This document shows, in pieces, positions 43,691 to 54,420 of a stretch of 64,000 bases of DNA. The number at the start of each line of letters is the position of its first letter. The first letter of the stretch is position 1. Source of the DNA: Delphinus delphis (lineage: Eukaryota; Chordata; Mammalia; Artiodactyla; Delphinidae); contig NC_082691.1 in assembly GCF_949987515.2 (NCBI RefSeq), positions 62,627,740-62,691,739 on the forward strand, in the 5' to 3' direction. Position numbers and translations under genes: made by a program. The notes below the pieces were generated by a model that ran no database searches, was not told where the DNA came from, and was given only the letters and a program-made list of their open reading frames with translations.

Positions 43691-44876
43691 TACAAAACAT
43701 TTTCTTCACCAATAAAAAAAAATCCCATACCCATGAGAATTCACTCTCCATTCTTCTCCCTCCCCAGGCTCTAGTAACCACTAGTCTATGTTCTGTCTCT
43801 ATATATTTGTTTATTCTGCATATTTCACATAAATGGAATCATACAATATGTGGCCATTTGTGTCTGGCTCCTTTCACTTGGCAAAATGTTTTCAAGGTTC
43901 TTTCATGTTGTAGACTGTATCAGTACTTTCTTCCTTTAGTACGGTCAAATAATAAGCTATTGTATGGATATACCACATTTTGTTTATATATTCATCAGTT
44001 GATGGGCATTTAGGTTGTCTCCAGTTTTTGGCTATTATGAGTAATCTTGCTATGAATATTTGTGGACAAGGTTTTGTGTGAACCTATGTTTTCAGTTCTC
44101 TTGAGAACATACCTAGGAGCAGAACTGCTGGGTGTTATGGTCACTCTATGATTAACATTTTAAGGAACTGCCAAACTGTTTTCCAAAGTAGTTGCACCAT
44201 TTACATTCCCATCAGCAATGTATGGTGGTACTAATGTTTCCATATCATTGTCAACACTTGTTATTATCCATCTTTTTTATTCTTGCCTTTCTAGTGCATG
44301 TGAAGTGGTATCTCACTGTGGTTTTGATTTGCATTTCCCTAATGACTAATGATGTTGAGCATCTTTTCACGTTCCATTTGCCTATCTTCTTTGGAGAAAT
44401 GTTTCTTCAAATCTTTTGCCCACTTTTTAATTGTCTTGTTTGTCTTTTTATTGTTGAGTTATAAGAATTCTTTACATATTCTGGATACTAAATCCTTATC
44501 AGATTTATGGTTTGCAAATATTTTCTTTCATTCCATGAATTTTCTTTTAGTTTTCTTGATAATGGAAATTTTTAATTTTGATGAAGTTGTATTATTAATT
44601 TTTCTTTGGCAGCTTGGGCTTTCAGTATTATATCTAAGAAACCATTGTCTAATTCAAGGTCATAAGGATGTTTTCTTCTAAGAGTTTTATGGTTCAAGCT
44701 CTTGCTTTTCTTTTTTTATATGGTTCCATCTGTACAATATGTTTGGTATAAAGTCCTAAGGACTATCTTCCAACATTAATTCTCTTTTCAGCTGTGTTCT
44801 ACCTTGAGTTTATACGACCAACTTGTTTTTCTTTGTTTTTAAAAAATCCCAATGACTATATGTTTGTTTGCTTTTT

Positions 44877-45124
44877 TAAAATTATTATTAATTAATTTAT
44901 TATTTATTTTTGGCTGCATTGGGTCTTTGTTGTGGTGCATGGGCTTCTCATTGCGGTGGCTTCTCTTGCTGTGGAGCACAGGCTCTAGGCGCACGGGCTT
45001 CAGTAGTTGTGGCTTGCATGCTTAGTTGCTCTGCAGCATGTGGGATCTTCCCGGACCAGGGCTCGAACCCATGTCCCCTGCATTGGCAGGCGAGTCCTTA
45101 ACCACTGTGCCACCAGGGAAGCCC
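44877..45124 (-). mobile_element. CHR-type SINE, intermediate length
   Basis: Antisense: AT-rich tail, 'ttggctgcattgggtctttg', one internal block fewer than the ~335-bp copies, head 'gtgccaccagggaagccc'. TSD tgtttgtttgcttttt at 44861-44876 and 45125-45140. Confidence 0.94.
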
Positions 45125-45140
45125 TGTTTGTTTGCTTTTT

Positions 45141-45847
45141 AACATTTCAGATTTTGGATTGCTTCTTTTGCATATCTCTGTTCTTGTTTGGCTTCAGCAT
45201 AATTTTCCTTTATTGGTTTTAAAGGATTTTTATTCCTCCGTTTGGCTCTTTGAGTATCCTAAGACATATTTTAAGTTGCTTGACAGCCTGCACCAAGAGC
45301 CTGTGGTAGAGGCATGTGCACTGTGGGAGGTAACATGTGGCGTTCGTGAGGTCACAAGGAGAAACAGCGGGCTGGCTGTCATTATGAATGACGTGGAGGG
45401 CGTCTGCTAAACAAAGCATGGTTTATTATGTCAAGTGTTTTGAGAACGACCCACTCCACCTCCACAGGCTTTCAAGTGGTTGGAACTCAGATCCTGACAC
45501 CCAATTTGGGACCACTTTAGACTGCAAAACTAAGGCCAAAGACAGGGTGGCTGAGACTCTGACTCAGAGGTCTTAGAATCCCAGCAGGCCAGCAATAGGT
45601 CCCTGGCATAGCAGGCGGGAACATGTTCGTGCAGATGTCCAGTATGTCAGAGGTCCCACCTGACCCAGGAATGTTATGACTTTACAAAGAAGAGCAAACA
45701 CCATCACTACACACTGAAGTTGTTGGGTTTAGAAATGTTTTCCTCATGATGACTATAATCCTAAGAGCACAATAACCACAAACAGGGACAAGATGAAATG
45801 GGCTTCCAGAGACTACAGAGCAAGGTCTACTCAGTACTAAAAAAGTC
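45141..45847. other. Unique sequence, nothing recognised
   Basis: The left part is T-rich and may be further old L1. From 45290 it is unique. No credible exon. Confidence 0.4.
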
Positions 45848-45898
45848 AGTATAGTTGTATAGTTATAGTTGTATAGCTGTAAGTTAGTATAGTTGATA
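45848..45898. repeat. Degenerate short tandem repeat (AGTTGTAT)n
   Basis: About five imperfect copies of a (t)agttgtata-like unit. Confidence 0.7.
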
Positions 45899-45989
45899 CA
45901 AATCCAATTTCCAAGATGAGCCTTCTTCTGAGGACGGCTGCTTTCTACCTAGTCATAAATTAAATTGGATAATGCTCACTCACACACCA

Positions 45990-46115
45990 GGGCACCCGGC
46001 CTCATAAACATTTATGAGCACAAAATATGTGCTTGTCACCTCAGCAGGCACTGGGACAAAAAAGAATAAGACAGTCCCTACCCTTGAAAAAGCCACCGAT
46101 CAATGGTTAAAGGAC
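45990..46115 (+). repeat. Ancient dispersed repeat fragment, family not named
   Basis: 'aacatttatgagcacaaaatatgtgcttg', 'aggcactgggacaaaaaagaataagacagtccctacccttg'. Same old element as at 12968. Confidence 0.45.
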
Positions 46116-46659
46116 TTATAAGCAAATAATTATACGTCAGCATTAATTCTACCTAGATAGTTTGGAGAGACTGCAAAGAGAAATTAACCAGGGGAGAAAA
46201 GGGTAAAGACTGTTCTAGGCAGAGTGAGAGGCAAGTAAGTTCAGGGGCTACTCAGTGGACACTGAGTCCAGCTGTTGGACTGGGGTAGGGACACTGCATT
46301 AAGTTGAGGCCGAAAAGGCAGATGGACATAGATTATATTTCAGCTAATCTAAGATGCCACTGATTATAAAGTGAACTATTATTTCATGTACAACCAAGAA
46401 AAAAATGCTGTTAATTCAATTATAACACCCCATTGCTTGCAAAACATTCCTATTTCAGAGTAGCTACAACGCAAGTCACTGTCTCTCTTTGAATGGATGA
46501 AACATGGAAATTCCCCAAAGAAACAATGTAAAAGATAAATTAACATTAGAAAACATAGTCTTTTAAAGATAAACTAAATGCAAACAAAATATGAATATAA
46601 TTTTTCTTATCAAATTAGTGAAGTATCAATGTTAGCAGTAGCAAGAGCAAAGAGAAAAG

Positions 46660-47295
46660 GCAAACTCATTGCTAAAAGTATAAAATAATACTACTTTTCT
46701 GGAAATCACTTTGACAATAATGGGTCAAGAACCTAAGTATGTACATACTCTTTGAGTCAGTAATTGTACCTACAGGAATCTGTCCTAAACCCATACTTAC
46801 GGACTCAGAAGAAGACTTATGTACAAGAACGTAAAGTTATTAATGATAAAAAGGCAAGCTATATAAATGCCAGATTATTGATGAATACAGTCGGCCCCTT
46901 GTGTCTACAGATGTGGAACCTGCAGTGATGGAGGGTTAACTGTGGGTGACTGGAGTATCCATGGATTCTGGTATTTCTGGGTAGTCCTGAAACCAATTCC
47001 ATGGATGCTGTATATAAATAAATTGTGGCATAATCATATGAAATGTTAGTCAATCGCTGAAATATTTTTAAAATATTTAATAATATGGGGGGAAGCTCAT
47101 CATGTAATAGTAAATTTTAAAAGGGAGGAAACAAAACTCCATGTAGAGTATAATCTCAATCTAGGAAGAAAAAGGTATTTAAGAAACACTGGAAGGAGAG
47201 GTAATCTTGATTAGCTCTGAGTGGTAGCATTTTGGCAACATCTTTCCTTCTTTTAATTTGTATTATTTTTCGATTTTTCTACAATGTCCATATTT
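46660..47295 (+). repeat. Old LINE-1 3' end, split by a DNA transposon
   Basis: Sense L1: 'ctttgacaataatgggtcaag', 'tctttgagtcagtaattgtacc', 'ggaatctgtcctaaaccc', and after the insertion 'ggtaatcttgattagctctgagtggtag' and 'tttttctacaatgtccatatttac'. Confidence 0.65.
46889..47009 (+). repeat. Tigger/MER2-like DNA transposon fragment
   Basis: Starts cagtcggccccttgtgtctacag and ends 'ggtagtcctgaaaccaattcc...ggatgctg', the two ends of the mammalian MER2-type element with the middle missing. It is flanked by TA on both sides, the mariner/Tigger target duplication. Inserted in the old L1. Confidence 0.65.
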
Positions 47296-47539
47296 ACCTG
47301 TTATAATCTCTCCTTCCCTCCAAATAAATGTGTTTTTCCAAGTTTTACTTGGAACCTAATTTGCATAGAGAATGTAAGCCTATGCATGGAGACAGTGACC
47401 AATAGGTACCTCTCATATTAAATAGTGATTACACAGGATTGTCATGAATGCTTAAAATTTTCTAGTAAAGGTTAGATAGGATCCAGTACAGATCGTCCGT
47501 GACCTCCTTATTTCTCAATAGTAGATACTCGCTATGAGC

Positions 47540-47760
47540 ACCCTCTATGAGTCAGTACTATGTTAAATTGATGAGTATTGTTTCTGATTCTTATTATCAT
47601 GCAGACAGATGAGAAAACAGAAGCTCCAAGAAGCTGAATAAGTGTAGTGAGCCTGCACAGTGTGAACATGGCAAAGCTGAGATTTGAACCCAAGTCTCTC
47701 TCTCTCACCAAAAATTCATTCTTCCCCCTGTGCCACCTGCCTCTCAAAGAAATACTTGCA
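47540..47760 (-). repeat. MIR SINE, antisense
   Basis: 'ctatgagtcagtactatgtt', 'cagacagatgagaaaacagaagc', 'aaagctgagatttgaacccaagtct', 'ctgtgccacctgcctc'. Confidence 0.65.
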
Positions 47761-48344
47761 CAGCATGTCCCGATGAACCTTAAGGAAGATCAAGATTCTA
47801 CTCTTTCCATCAGTGAGCAGGAGAGATTGTGAACCAACTATGAATATGTTATGTCCATTCTTGGGAGAACCTTACAAATGTGGATATCAGAGACAAAGCC
47901 CTCTGATAACATGGGGTCAACAGGATACACAAGGGGCCAGATTCCCCACTTATCAACTGCTAAACTCAACTCCTGAGAAACGGGTCCTCTCTGCTGTCTG
48001 TGATCAACTAAGATTATGAAGCAACGATATTTACCCACCTGGCAAGGTAAGGCGACTAGTGGAGCTAGTGCTTGGGGCTGGTGAGCCATGAGAATGCTTC
48101 TTTGTGCCTGTAAAGAGGAAAGAGAGGATGAGAAAGAATAGGATTGTGGACAGACTTTTCAGACCGGTAAATGCTCACGTGCAATGTTATCAAATGATCC
48201 AAAAGTTTGGGTCTGAAGACAACATTGAGAAGAAGGTTGGGTGAGGGTGTGGAAGCAAAGCAGGGCATAGTCCATGGTCCAGAAAAGCCAGGAGCACAGG
48301 CTTTACCTCTGTGCGTGTGATGGTTCTCGGTCTCCAGACTGGTC
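47761..48344. other. Unique sequence, nothing recognised
   Basis: A donor-like caag|gtaagg at 48045-48054 has no acceptor-bounded open frame upstream. Confidence 0.4.
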
Positions 48345-48522
48345 TGAGCAGGCAGGCGTGCACTTTAGGATCACCAGGGAAGCGTTCTAAATATGCGGTT
48401 ACCTGAGCGCCACACCCAGAGATTCTGTGTTCATTGTACGGGGCTGGAGCTCTGGCATTTGGATTTTCAAAGCCCACCCCGGGTGATGCTAATGTGCAGC
48501 CAGAGTGGAGAACTGCTGCTGT
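48345..48522 (+). repeat. hAT-type MITE
   Basis: 'gcgtgcactttaggatcaccagggaagcgttc' and 'ccgggtgatgctaatgtgcagccagagtggagaactgctgctg' match the common mammalian nonautonomous hAT pattern. Confidence 0.55.
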
Positions 48523-48534
48523 GAAAGGGAAAGT

Positions 48535-48730
48535 TCTGGATTTAGAAGTGAGAAGTCAGGGGTTTGTCTCTGCTTTGTCCCTATAGCCTTTACTCCCTAT
48601 TGGACCTCAAGCAACAAACTTGATTTCTCTGGAACCTCTGAAGAGCTGTGAAGATGAAGTCTTCATCTGCAAAACGAGGGAAATGACAACAACTACATCC
48701 AAGTGTTCTGGCGAGAAATAAAGGAAGCGA
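48535..48730 (+). repeat. MIR SINE
   Basis: 'tctggatttagaagtgagaagtcagg', 'ggacctcaagcaacaaacttg', 'cttcatctgcaaaacgagggaaatg'. Confidence 0.55.
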
Positions 48731-48757
48731 GGTGAATTGTTCTGCAAAAGAACATTT

Positions 48758-48900
48758 ACACATATGTGTGTGTGTGTGTATGTTTGTATATATATAATAT
48801 ATGCCTATACACACATACACGTATATATTATTTTATACATCAATATATGTATACACATAAAATGCACATACACATATATACATATATATTTTATCTATAA
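48758..48900. repeat. Mixed TG/TA/CA microsatellite region
   Basis: (TG)7-8 then interrupted TATA and CACATA words, about 140 bp of alternating purine-pyrimidine DNA directly after a MIR tail. Confidence 0.85.
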
Positions 48901-49377
48901 ATGCAAATATTATTTGTTTATTCATTCGTTTCTTTGTTTATTTGGCCATACAGAGTGGGGCAAAAGAGGCCTGAAGGCCAGAATCCAGCAACATGACAAA
49001 CGCCTGGACTCTGAGCTGGCAGAAAAGCAGACAGAATTCTCAGGCAGAGGGTAGGCATGATTTAACGTCAAGTTATTTGTCACAAGTCCCCTGAACCTAC
49101 GCAAACTTTTTGTAAAGTCTACTTTCCATGCAGAGGCCTGGCGTGAGTGGAGGTTGTGCTAGTCTGAGTGAACACAGTCATGGGTAAAGATAACAAGAGG
49201 ACACACTGACTGATCTCGGCATCAGATGAAGCAGGAACTTGGGGTCCAGGTGAGGGATAAGCTTTCCCAACCCCGGAATACCTGGTGAGATGTGAAGATA
49301 TACACTAGGGATGGTGTTTGAGACTGTTCCATTTTAGTCTTAAAGAACAGGGTACTACCCCTGACATTCTGTGTTAC
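48901..49377. other. Unique sequence, nothing recognised
   Basis: A short tttattcattcgtttctttgtttat T-rich start, then unique DNA. No exon or repeat recognised. Confidence 0.4.
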
Positions 49378-49460
49378 TGTTAATTATTATTATCATTATT
49401 ATTAGCAGTGGAAGTACCGTTAATAGTGTTAGTCATAGTAGTAATAATAGTAAAAATAGA
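49378..49460. repeat. Degenerate (ATT/AGT)n triplet repeat
   Basis: ttaattattattatcattattatt followed by decayed TAGT/TAATA words. Confidence 0.7.
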
Positions 49461-49734
49461 GAACACGAAATTAATCCAAACACCTCAGACCCACAAAAAC
49501 TGTTAATTTGCACGAGGTGAGAGAAGTGATATCTGGCAGAACTTTTAGGTCTTCATTTTCCAGATCTTGTAGATGCCCTGAATGTAAGAGTTGGGTGATT
49601 TTTATAAATATGGCTTCCAGGGTCATTTGCTGACCCACTGAAGGGGAACCTCCAGGGAATGGAGCCACAAGTTTGCAGGTCAACACGTACCCCAGACGGG
49701 GTGCTCAGACACTAGAGGTAAAGAGATTTACCCA

Positions 49735-49942
49735 GGGCTTCCCTGGTGGCGCAGTGGCTGAGAGTCCGCCTGCCGATGCAGGGGACGCGGGTTCGTGCCC
49801 CGGTCCGGGAAGATCCCACATGCCGCGGAGCGGCTGGGCCCATGAGCCACGGCCGCTGAGCCTCCGTGTCCGGAGCCTGTGCTCCGCAACGGGAGAGGCC
49901 ACAACGGTGAGCGGCCCACAAACCGCAAAAAAAAAAAAAAAA
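49735..49942 (+). mobile_element. CHR-2 type SINE, short form, well preserved
   Basis: Head gggcttccctggtggcgcag, B-box-like ggttcgtgccc, most CpGs retained, tail of about 17 A. TSD agatttaccca at 49724-49734 and 49943-49953. Confidence 0.97.
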
Positions 49943-50229
49943 AGATTTACCCAAAGTGATAAGTGGGGTCCGGGCCAGGGCTGCCTCACTGCACAGCTCC
50001 AGGGGGTGCCACTCACACTGTATCCTACAGGAAGGATGGTGGACCTGAGTATGTACCAAGCCAGCCCCGATCAAGGGCACTACCAGGGTGCAGATCCATA
50101 GCCATTCCTGACCCACCAGAAAAAACCTGTGTCCCACTGGGTCCACCTCCACGGTGGGGAAGCCAATGATTCAAAGTGTTTATCCCTCCACTCACGGGAC
50201 GTTTCACTTGTCTCACTGTCCCTTTCGGA

Positions 50230-50460
50230 TAGGGTTTCTCTCGACAGATGCACACTGATACTTTGTCACATCGTTCTTTGCTGTCCTGTGCATGGTAGGA
50301 TGTTTAGCAGCATCCCCGGCCTCTACCGCTAGGTGTCAGCAGCAAACCCCCTCCTCACCCCCCAACCAAGCCCCCCACCGTCGTGATAATCAAAAATGTC
50401 CTCCAGACACTGACAAATGTCCCCTAGGAACAAAATTGCCCTCCGTTAAGAACCACTGCT
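50230..50460 (-). repeat. MER5A-like hAT MITE
   Basis: 'ctgtcctgtgcatggtaggatgtttagcagcatcc', 'ggcctctaccgctaggtgtcagcagc', 'aaaaatgtcctccagacactgacaaatgtcccc', end 'ccgttaagaaccactgc'. A nearly complete copy; orientation assigned tentatively. Confidence 0.7.
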
Positions 50461-50539
50461 TTAGGAAGGAGGCAGAGTTTAGGGTTTTTTATTCAGAGGT
50501 GTGACTCACAATTTGGCCACTTGGTCATTAGCATCAGTC

Positions 50540-50760
50540 ACTGTCACATGTCAGGCAGCTACCATGTTCTAGGCACCATATTAGTAACGGACAATTAAAT
50601 GTACGTTAGTTATCTTTTCTGATACTAACTCTCTGATGATAGAATGATTCCTAATTTATGGAATTTGGAGACAAAGTGTAAGTAATTTTCACAAAGTTAC
50701 TGAATGTTGGGGGGCAAAATTTAAGCCAAGATCCTTCAGAGTTTAAACCTAGAGAAACTT
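50540..50760 (-). repeat. MIR SINE, antisense
   Basis: 'agctaccatgttctaggcaccatattag', 'gtgtaagtaattttcacaaagttactg'; decayed. Confidence 0.5.
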
Positions 50761-50809
50761 TTCCCAATGACTCTTGCTATTTCTTGACCAATCCGTTATC
50801 CAGGTTTCC

Positions 50810-50998
50810 TTCAGGTGCCATCTTCCTAGATTTGCCTACACATAAGAACTACCTGGGATTATTAACAAAAAGGAAAAAAACCCCAGATTCCCCAGCCCAG
50901 CCAAGCACCAGTGAGCCAGCATTTCTGGAGGGGCATGGACCTTTCACAAGTGTCCCAGGTGATTCTGATCTTCAGGGAGGCTTGGAAAACCTGATGTG
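50810..50998. repeat. hAT-type MITE
   Basis: 'aagaactacctgggattattaac', 'cagattccccagcccagc', 'ccaggtgattctgatcttcagg' fit the common mammalian nonautonomous hAT pattern. Confidence 0.5.
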
Positions 50999-51218
50999 AT
51001 AGAAATTTCCTTCTTTAACTGCTGGAAAATAGGGCACTCTGCTTTCCACAGATACCCTCATGAAGCTGAGAGATCAAATGTAATGTGACCTAAATGAGCA
51101 CTTAAAAAACTGCAAAGCACTGAATGACGACAAGCTTTTAATGGTGTTACCTGCAGAAATATTCACTATTGCCAGGTTATTTCATAGAAATGCTTGGCGC
51201 AATTAAAGTCACCTATCA

Positions 51219-51522
51219 AGGGACTTCCCTTGTAGCGCACTGCTTAAGAATCCACCTTCCAATGCAAGGGACACGGGTTCGATCTCTGGGCCGGGAAGAT
51301 CCCATATGCCGTGCAGCAACTAAGCCCGTGCGCCACCACTACTGAGCCTGCGCTCTAGAGCCTGTGCTCTGCAACAAGAGAAGCCACCGCAATGAGAAGC
51401 CCGTGCACAGCAACGAAGAGTAGCCCCACTCACCGCAACTAAAGAAAAGCCCGCATGCAGCAATGAAGACCTAACGCAGCCAAAAATAAATAAAAATAAA
51501 ATAAATAATTTTTTTTTTAATG
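51219..51522 (+). mobile_element. CHR-type SINE, older variant
   Basis: Head 'gggacttcccttgtagcgcac' then 'gaatccaccttccaatgc', 'ggttcgatctctgggccgg' and the internal block of 'gagaagcccgtgcacagcaacg' and 'gcaactaaagaaaagcccg', tail AAATAA-rich. TSD acctatca at 51211-51218 and 51523-51530. More diverged than the other copies. Confidence 0.9.
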
Positions 51523-51530
51523 ACCTATCA

Positions 51531-52194
51531 TGAGCTTCCCAAAGCCTGAAGCTTGATGGATTTTTCTTGGGGCAGCTTTTCATTCCCTTGGTGTCTCCTT
51601 TGCAGATAGTGAATGAGACAGAAAACTCTGGGGGCCGTGGGTCAGTGGAAAAGCAGAGCTGCAAGCCCTCTACCAATGTGGTTATTTTCTCTGTATGCTT
51701 GACGAAATGCCCAATATATCAGGAAAAGGGAGAAACCACGTGCGCCTCTCCTAATCGTGAGTCACAAACAGGTAGCAGGCAGAGACGCATAAAATAAACC
51801 TGTTGGCAATTTCTCCAGACCATCAGGTGGCTCCATGGACCACTGGGGGTGGTTAGGCTCTGAGTCAGCCTCCCATGGGCTCCCTGTTAAGTCAGATTGT
51901 GTCCCTGAAATCATCTTCCACTCCATAGCCACCAAATAACGTATCACTTTACTCAAAGTTCCGTTCGTGGGAATAATACTCAGCTTATCTAAGTTTCATT
52001 TTCTAAAACCCTTCACCCTCCCTTGCTCCCATTCCCAGGGAACACATCAGAAATTGAGCTGGAAGATCCATGTTCAGATCAGCTTTCAAACTGACCCCTA
52101 CTGTTCCAGGCTGGTGGACACATAAACCTCACTCTGGGATTTATTATAGAAATCTACCTGGGATGCTGCTCTGTGAGTGACTCAGAATTCACTC
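51531..52194. other. Unique sequence, nothing recognised
   Basis: No repeat family or credible exon. Confidence 0.4.
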
Positions 52195-52360
52195 TGTAAG
52201 TGCTTTTCAATCCTGGCTCCACATTCGGACAGTCTGGGGAGTTCTAAAGAAAATATGCTGATACCTGGGCCTCCCCCTAGACATGCCGTTTCACTGATCT
52301 GGGATGGGGCCCAGGTAAGCCTGTCTGCAGCCAGGAGTGAGAAGCAATGTACCCAGTGAA
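52195..52360. repeat. Decayed hAT-type MITE
   Basis: 'cttttcaatcctggctccacattcgg', 'tctggggagttctaaagaaaatatgctg', 'gcctccccctagac'. A donor-like cag|gtaagc at 52313-52319 is part of this repeat. Confidence 0.45.
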
Positions 52361-52881
52361 TACCTGTGGAAGACATTTCTTTCAGCTGTAAGGGAAGTGT
52401 TCTTTCTTCTGAGGAACTGGCGTGCTTTATCCTCATGAATGATGTGAATCTTGTAAATGGTTTCTTTTCATTTTTATTTAGGTTTCCCGGAAACTCAGAC
52501 CCAATTTATGATCTAATGCTGGGAACTGGGGAGGCCTATTCAGCCTGCATGACCGTACACTAAAGTTTGCCTTGTTTGACTCAATCTACACTAGCTTGAC
52601 TTCCTGCCTCTGGTTTTATTCTGCAGCCTTCATTTTTTAAAAGCAAATTGGTCATATTTATGTGATTTTAGACTTCTGAAATATTTTGTAAATGAGGTAA
52701 GGAAAATAAAAACATGAATAAACAACTGCATCAGTGCTGACATTGTGCTAAGTTCCATTTTCCTCATCTATAAAAATTTAAAAACATCAATTTCAGGATG
52801 TCATTGTGAGGACAAAGTGAGAGAACTTAGCAAACTGAAGTGCGACAGAGTGTGTGTTATCAGTTTATATTCAAAAGAAAG

Positions 52882-52883
<2 letters not shown>

Positions 52884-52919
<36 letters not shown>
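52884..52919. repeat. (GT)18 microsatellite
   Basis: Uninterrupted GT run of 36 bases; likely polymorphic. Confidence 0.95.
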
Positions 52920-52921
<2 letters not shown>

Positions 52922-53989
52922 AGTAGCTAATATGTCATCTTTGGGAGAGAAGCACTTTAAGGTCACGCATTACATTGTCCTTGACCCAGAGCATGTGAAT
53001 GTTCAAGGAGTAAACAACCCAATCAGTCAGCTCAGGGCAGAGATGTCAACACAGCAGCTTGTGTGACTGGAAGTATCTTTTGACAAACGAATAGCTTTCA
53101 GATATTTCAAATTAATGTCCTTGGTTGGTTCAGCTAAAGGGCAACAAATCCAATTCATCAGGAGTCTGGAGAAGAGGATGAAAGTGACAACCAAGGCTGC
53201 CTGCCTTGGGGCAAATACACACACCTAAGACTCAGGACGTGAGGGTAGCACTAAACCCAATGATCGGCAACTTGACCTCAATTAATTTCCCTCTGCAACG
53301 TAAGATTAGCACGGCCAGGCCCAAGCCTGCCGGAAAAGGTGATTTAAAAGCCCTTGAGACCTAGCGTCATCCTTAGTAACGGTCCAACAATAGCAATGTT
53401 GTTACAACACAAGCAGGTCCCAAGGCAGAAGTGGGTGCTGAAGGACTAAAGTAGGAAAAGTGTCTGTCAGTCTACTGTGCATTTTCACTCTTTCTTTTAG
53501 CCTATTGCAGTGTCTGCCTTTAGACACCCACAACATTTGATAACCGTTGCTGAGCACATCCACCAACATTTTCTCTGTGTTCCGTTTAGGGGGTGGCAGA
53601 GATCAACGAGCTAAATGAATCGTTATCTTTGCCCCTTTGCAGCCTTGACAAAAGGGCATCAAGAGAAGTCCACGTTCTGCTTAGGACTGTGGAATCTCTG
53701 AAAGTTTGGAGGGCTTCAAGCCCACCTCCTGTACTTTCCTAAGAGTTGTTTTCCAACAGTGTATAAGCTAGAGCAGCATAGGCAGAGTGTTTGATAACAT
53801 TTCTCCTCCACAATACATGAATACCATGCTTTCTTTTGTGTGACCTGATCTCTATTCATCACAAAGAACAATGATCAAAAACATAAGAGCTATTCAGACA
53901 TGCAACGTTATATGCTATTTAAATATGGCCGTTTAAATATCTGGATATGCCTCGGGATTGGGTATATGAATGAGGAGTCTGAAAAAAGA
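52920..53989. other. Unique sequence, nothing recognised
   Basis: No repeat or exon recognised. Confidence 0.4.
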
Positions 53990-54420
53990 TCCACGACCTT
54001 TGACCCAGTATTCTAAGAATTCTTCCAATGGAGATATTCAGAAATGCGACAAACCCTTATGTACAAAGAGTCCCGCTGCTGTTATTTACAACTTCAGAAA
54101 ATAAAAGCATATAACTTAATTGTCCAACAGCAGACAGGCAGTTAAGTAAACTTCACTAGAGCCACAAAATGAAAAATTATGTTGCAATTGAAATTATATT
54201 AGTAAAGAGTTTTTTTTAAATGGGTAATGCTTACAATCCAATGTTATGAGAACAAACCATAATACAAAATTAAATATATTGTACTATATGGCCTCAACTG
54301 TGTAAAAACACATAGCAAAAGACCATTGGGAAGTAAAGAACTGACACTGAATGGGGTATTACAAGTGATTTTAATTTTATTATACTTCTCTATATTTTTC
54401 AACATAAGTTCTGTTTTTGG
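53990..54420 (+). repeat. Old LINE-1 3' end
   Basis: 'tttgacccagtattctaagaattcttcc', 'agaaataaaagcatataac'-like words, 'aaatatattgtactatatggcc', 'tatttttcaacataagttc'. Broken and diverged. Confidence 0.55.

Larger units (their letters stand above)
40945..44745 (-). mobile_element. Old LINE-1, host of nested insertions
   Basis: Antisense 3' L1 in three pieces: 40945-41050 ('attgagatataattcacataccatataattcacc', 'gtgtacagttcagtg'), 41264-41295, and 43707-44745 ('caggctctagtaaccactag', 'tggctcctttcacttggc', 'agaacatacctaggagcagaactgctggg', 'ttttgatttgcatttccctaatg'). Rejoined, the pieces are colinear with one old L1 3' half. Frames are broken. Interrupted by the SINE at 41051 and the younger L1 at 41296. 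Confidence 0.85.

Noticed and set aside
52261..52318. Plus-strand donor ccag|gtaagc
   Set aside because: Lies inside a decayed hAT repeat.
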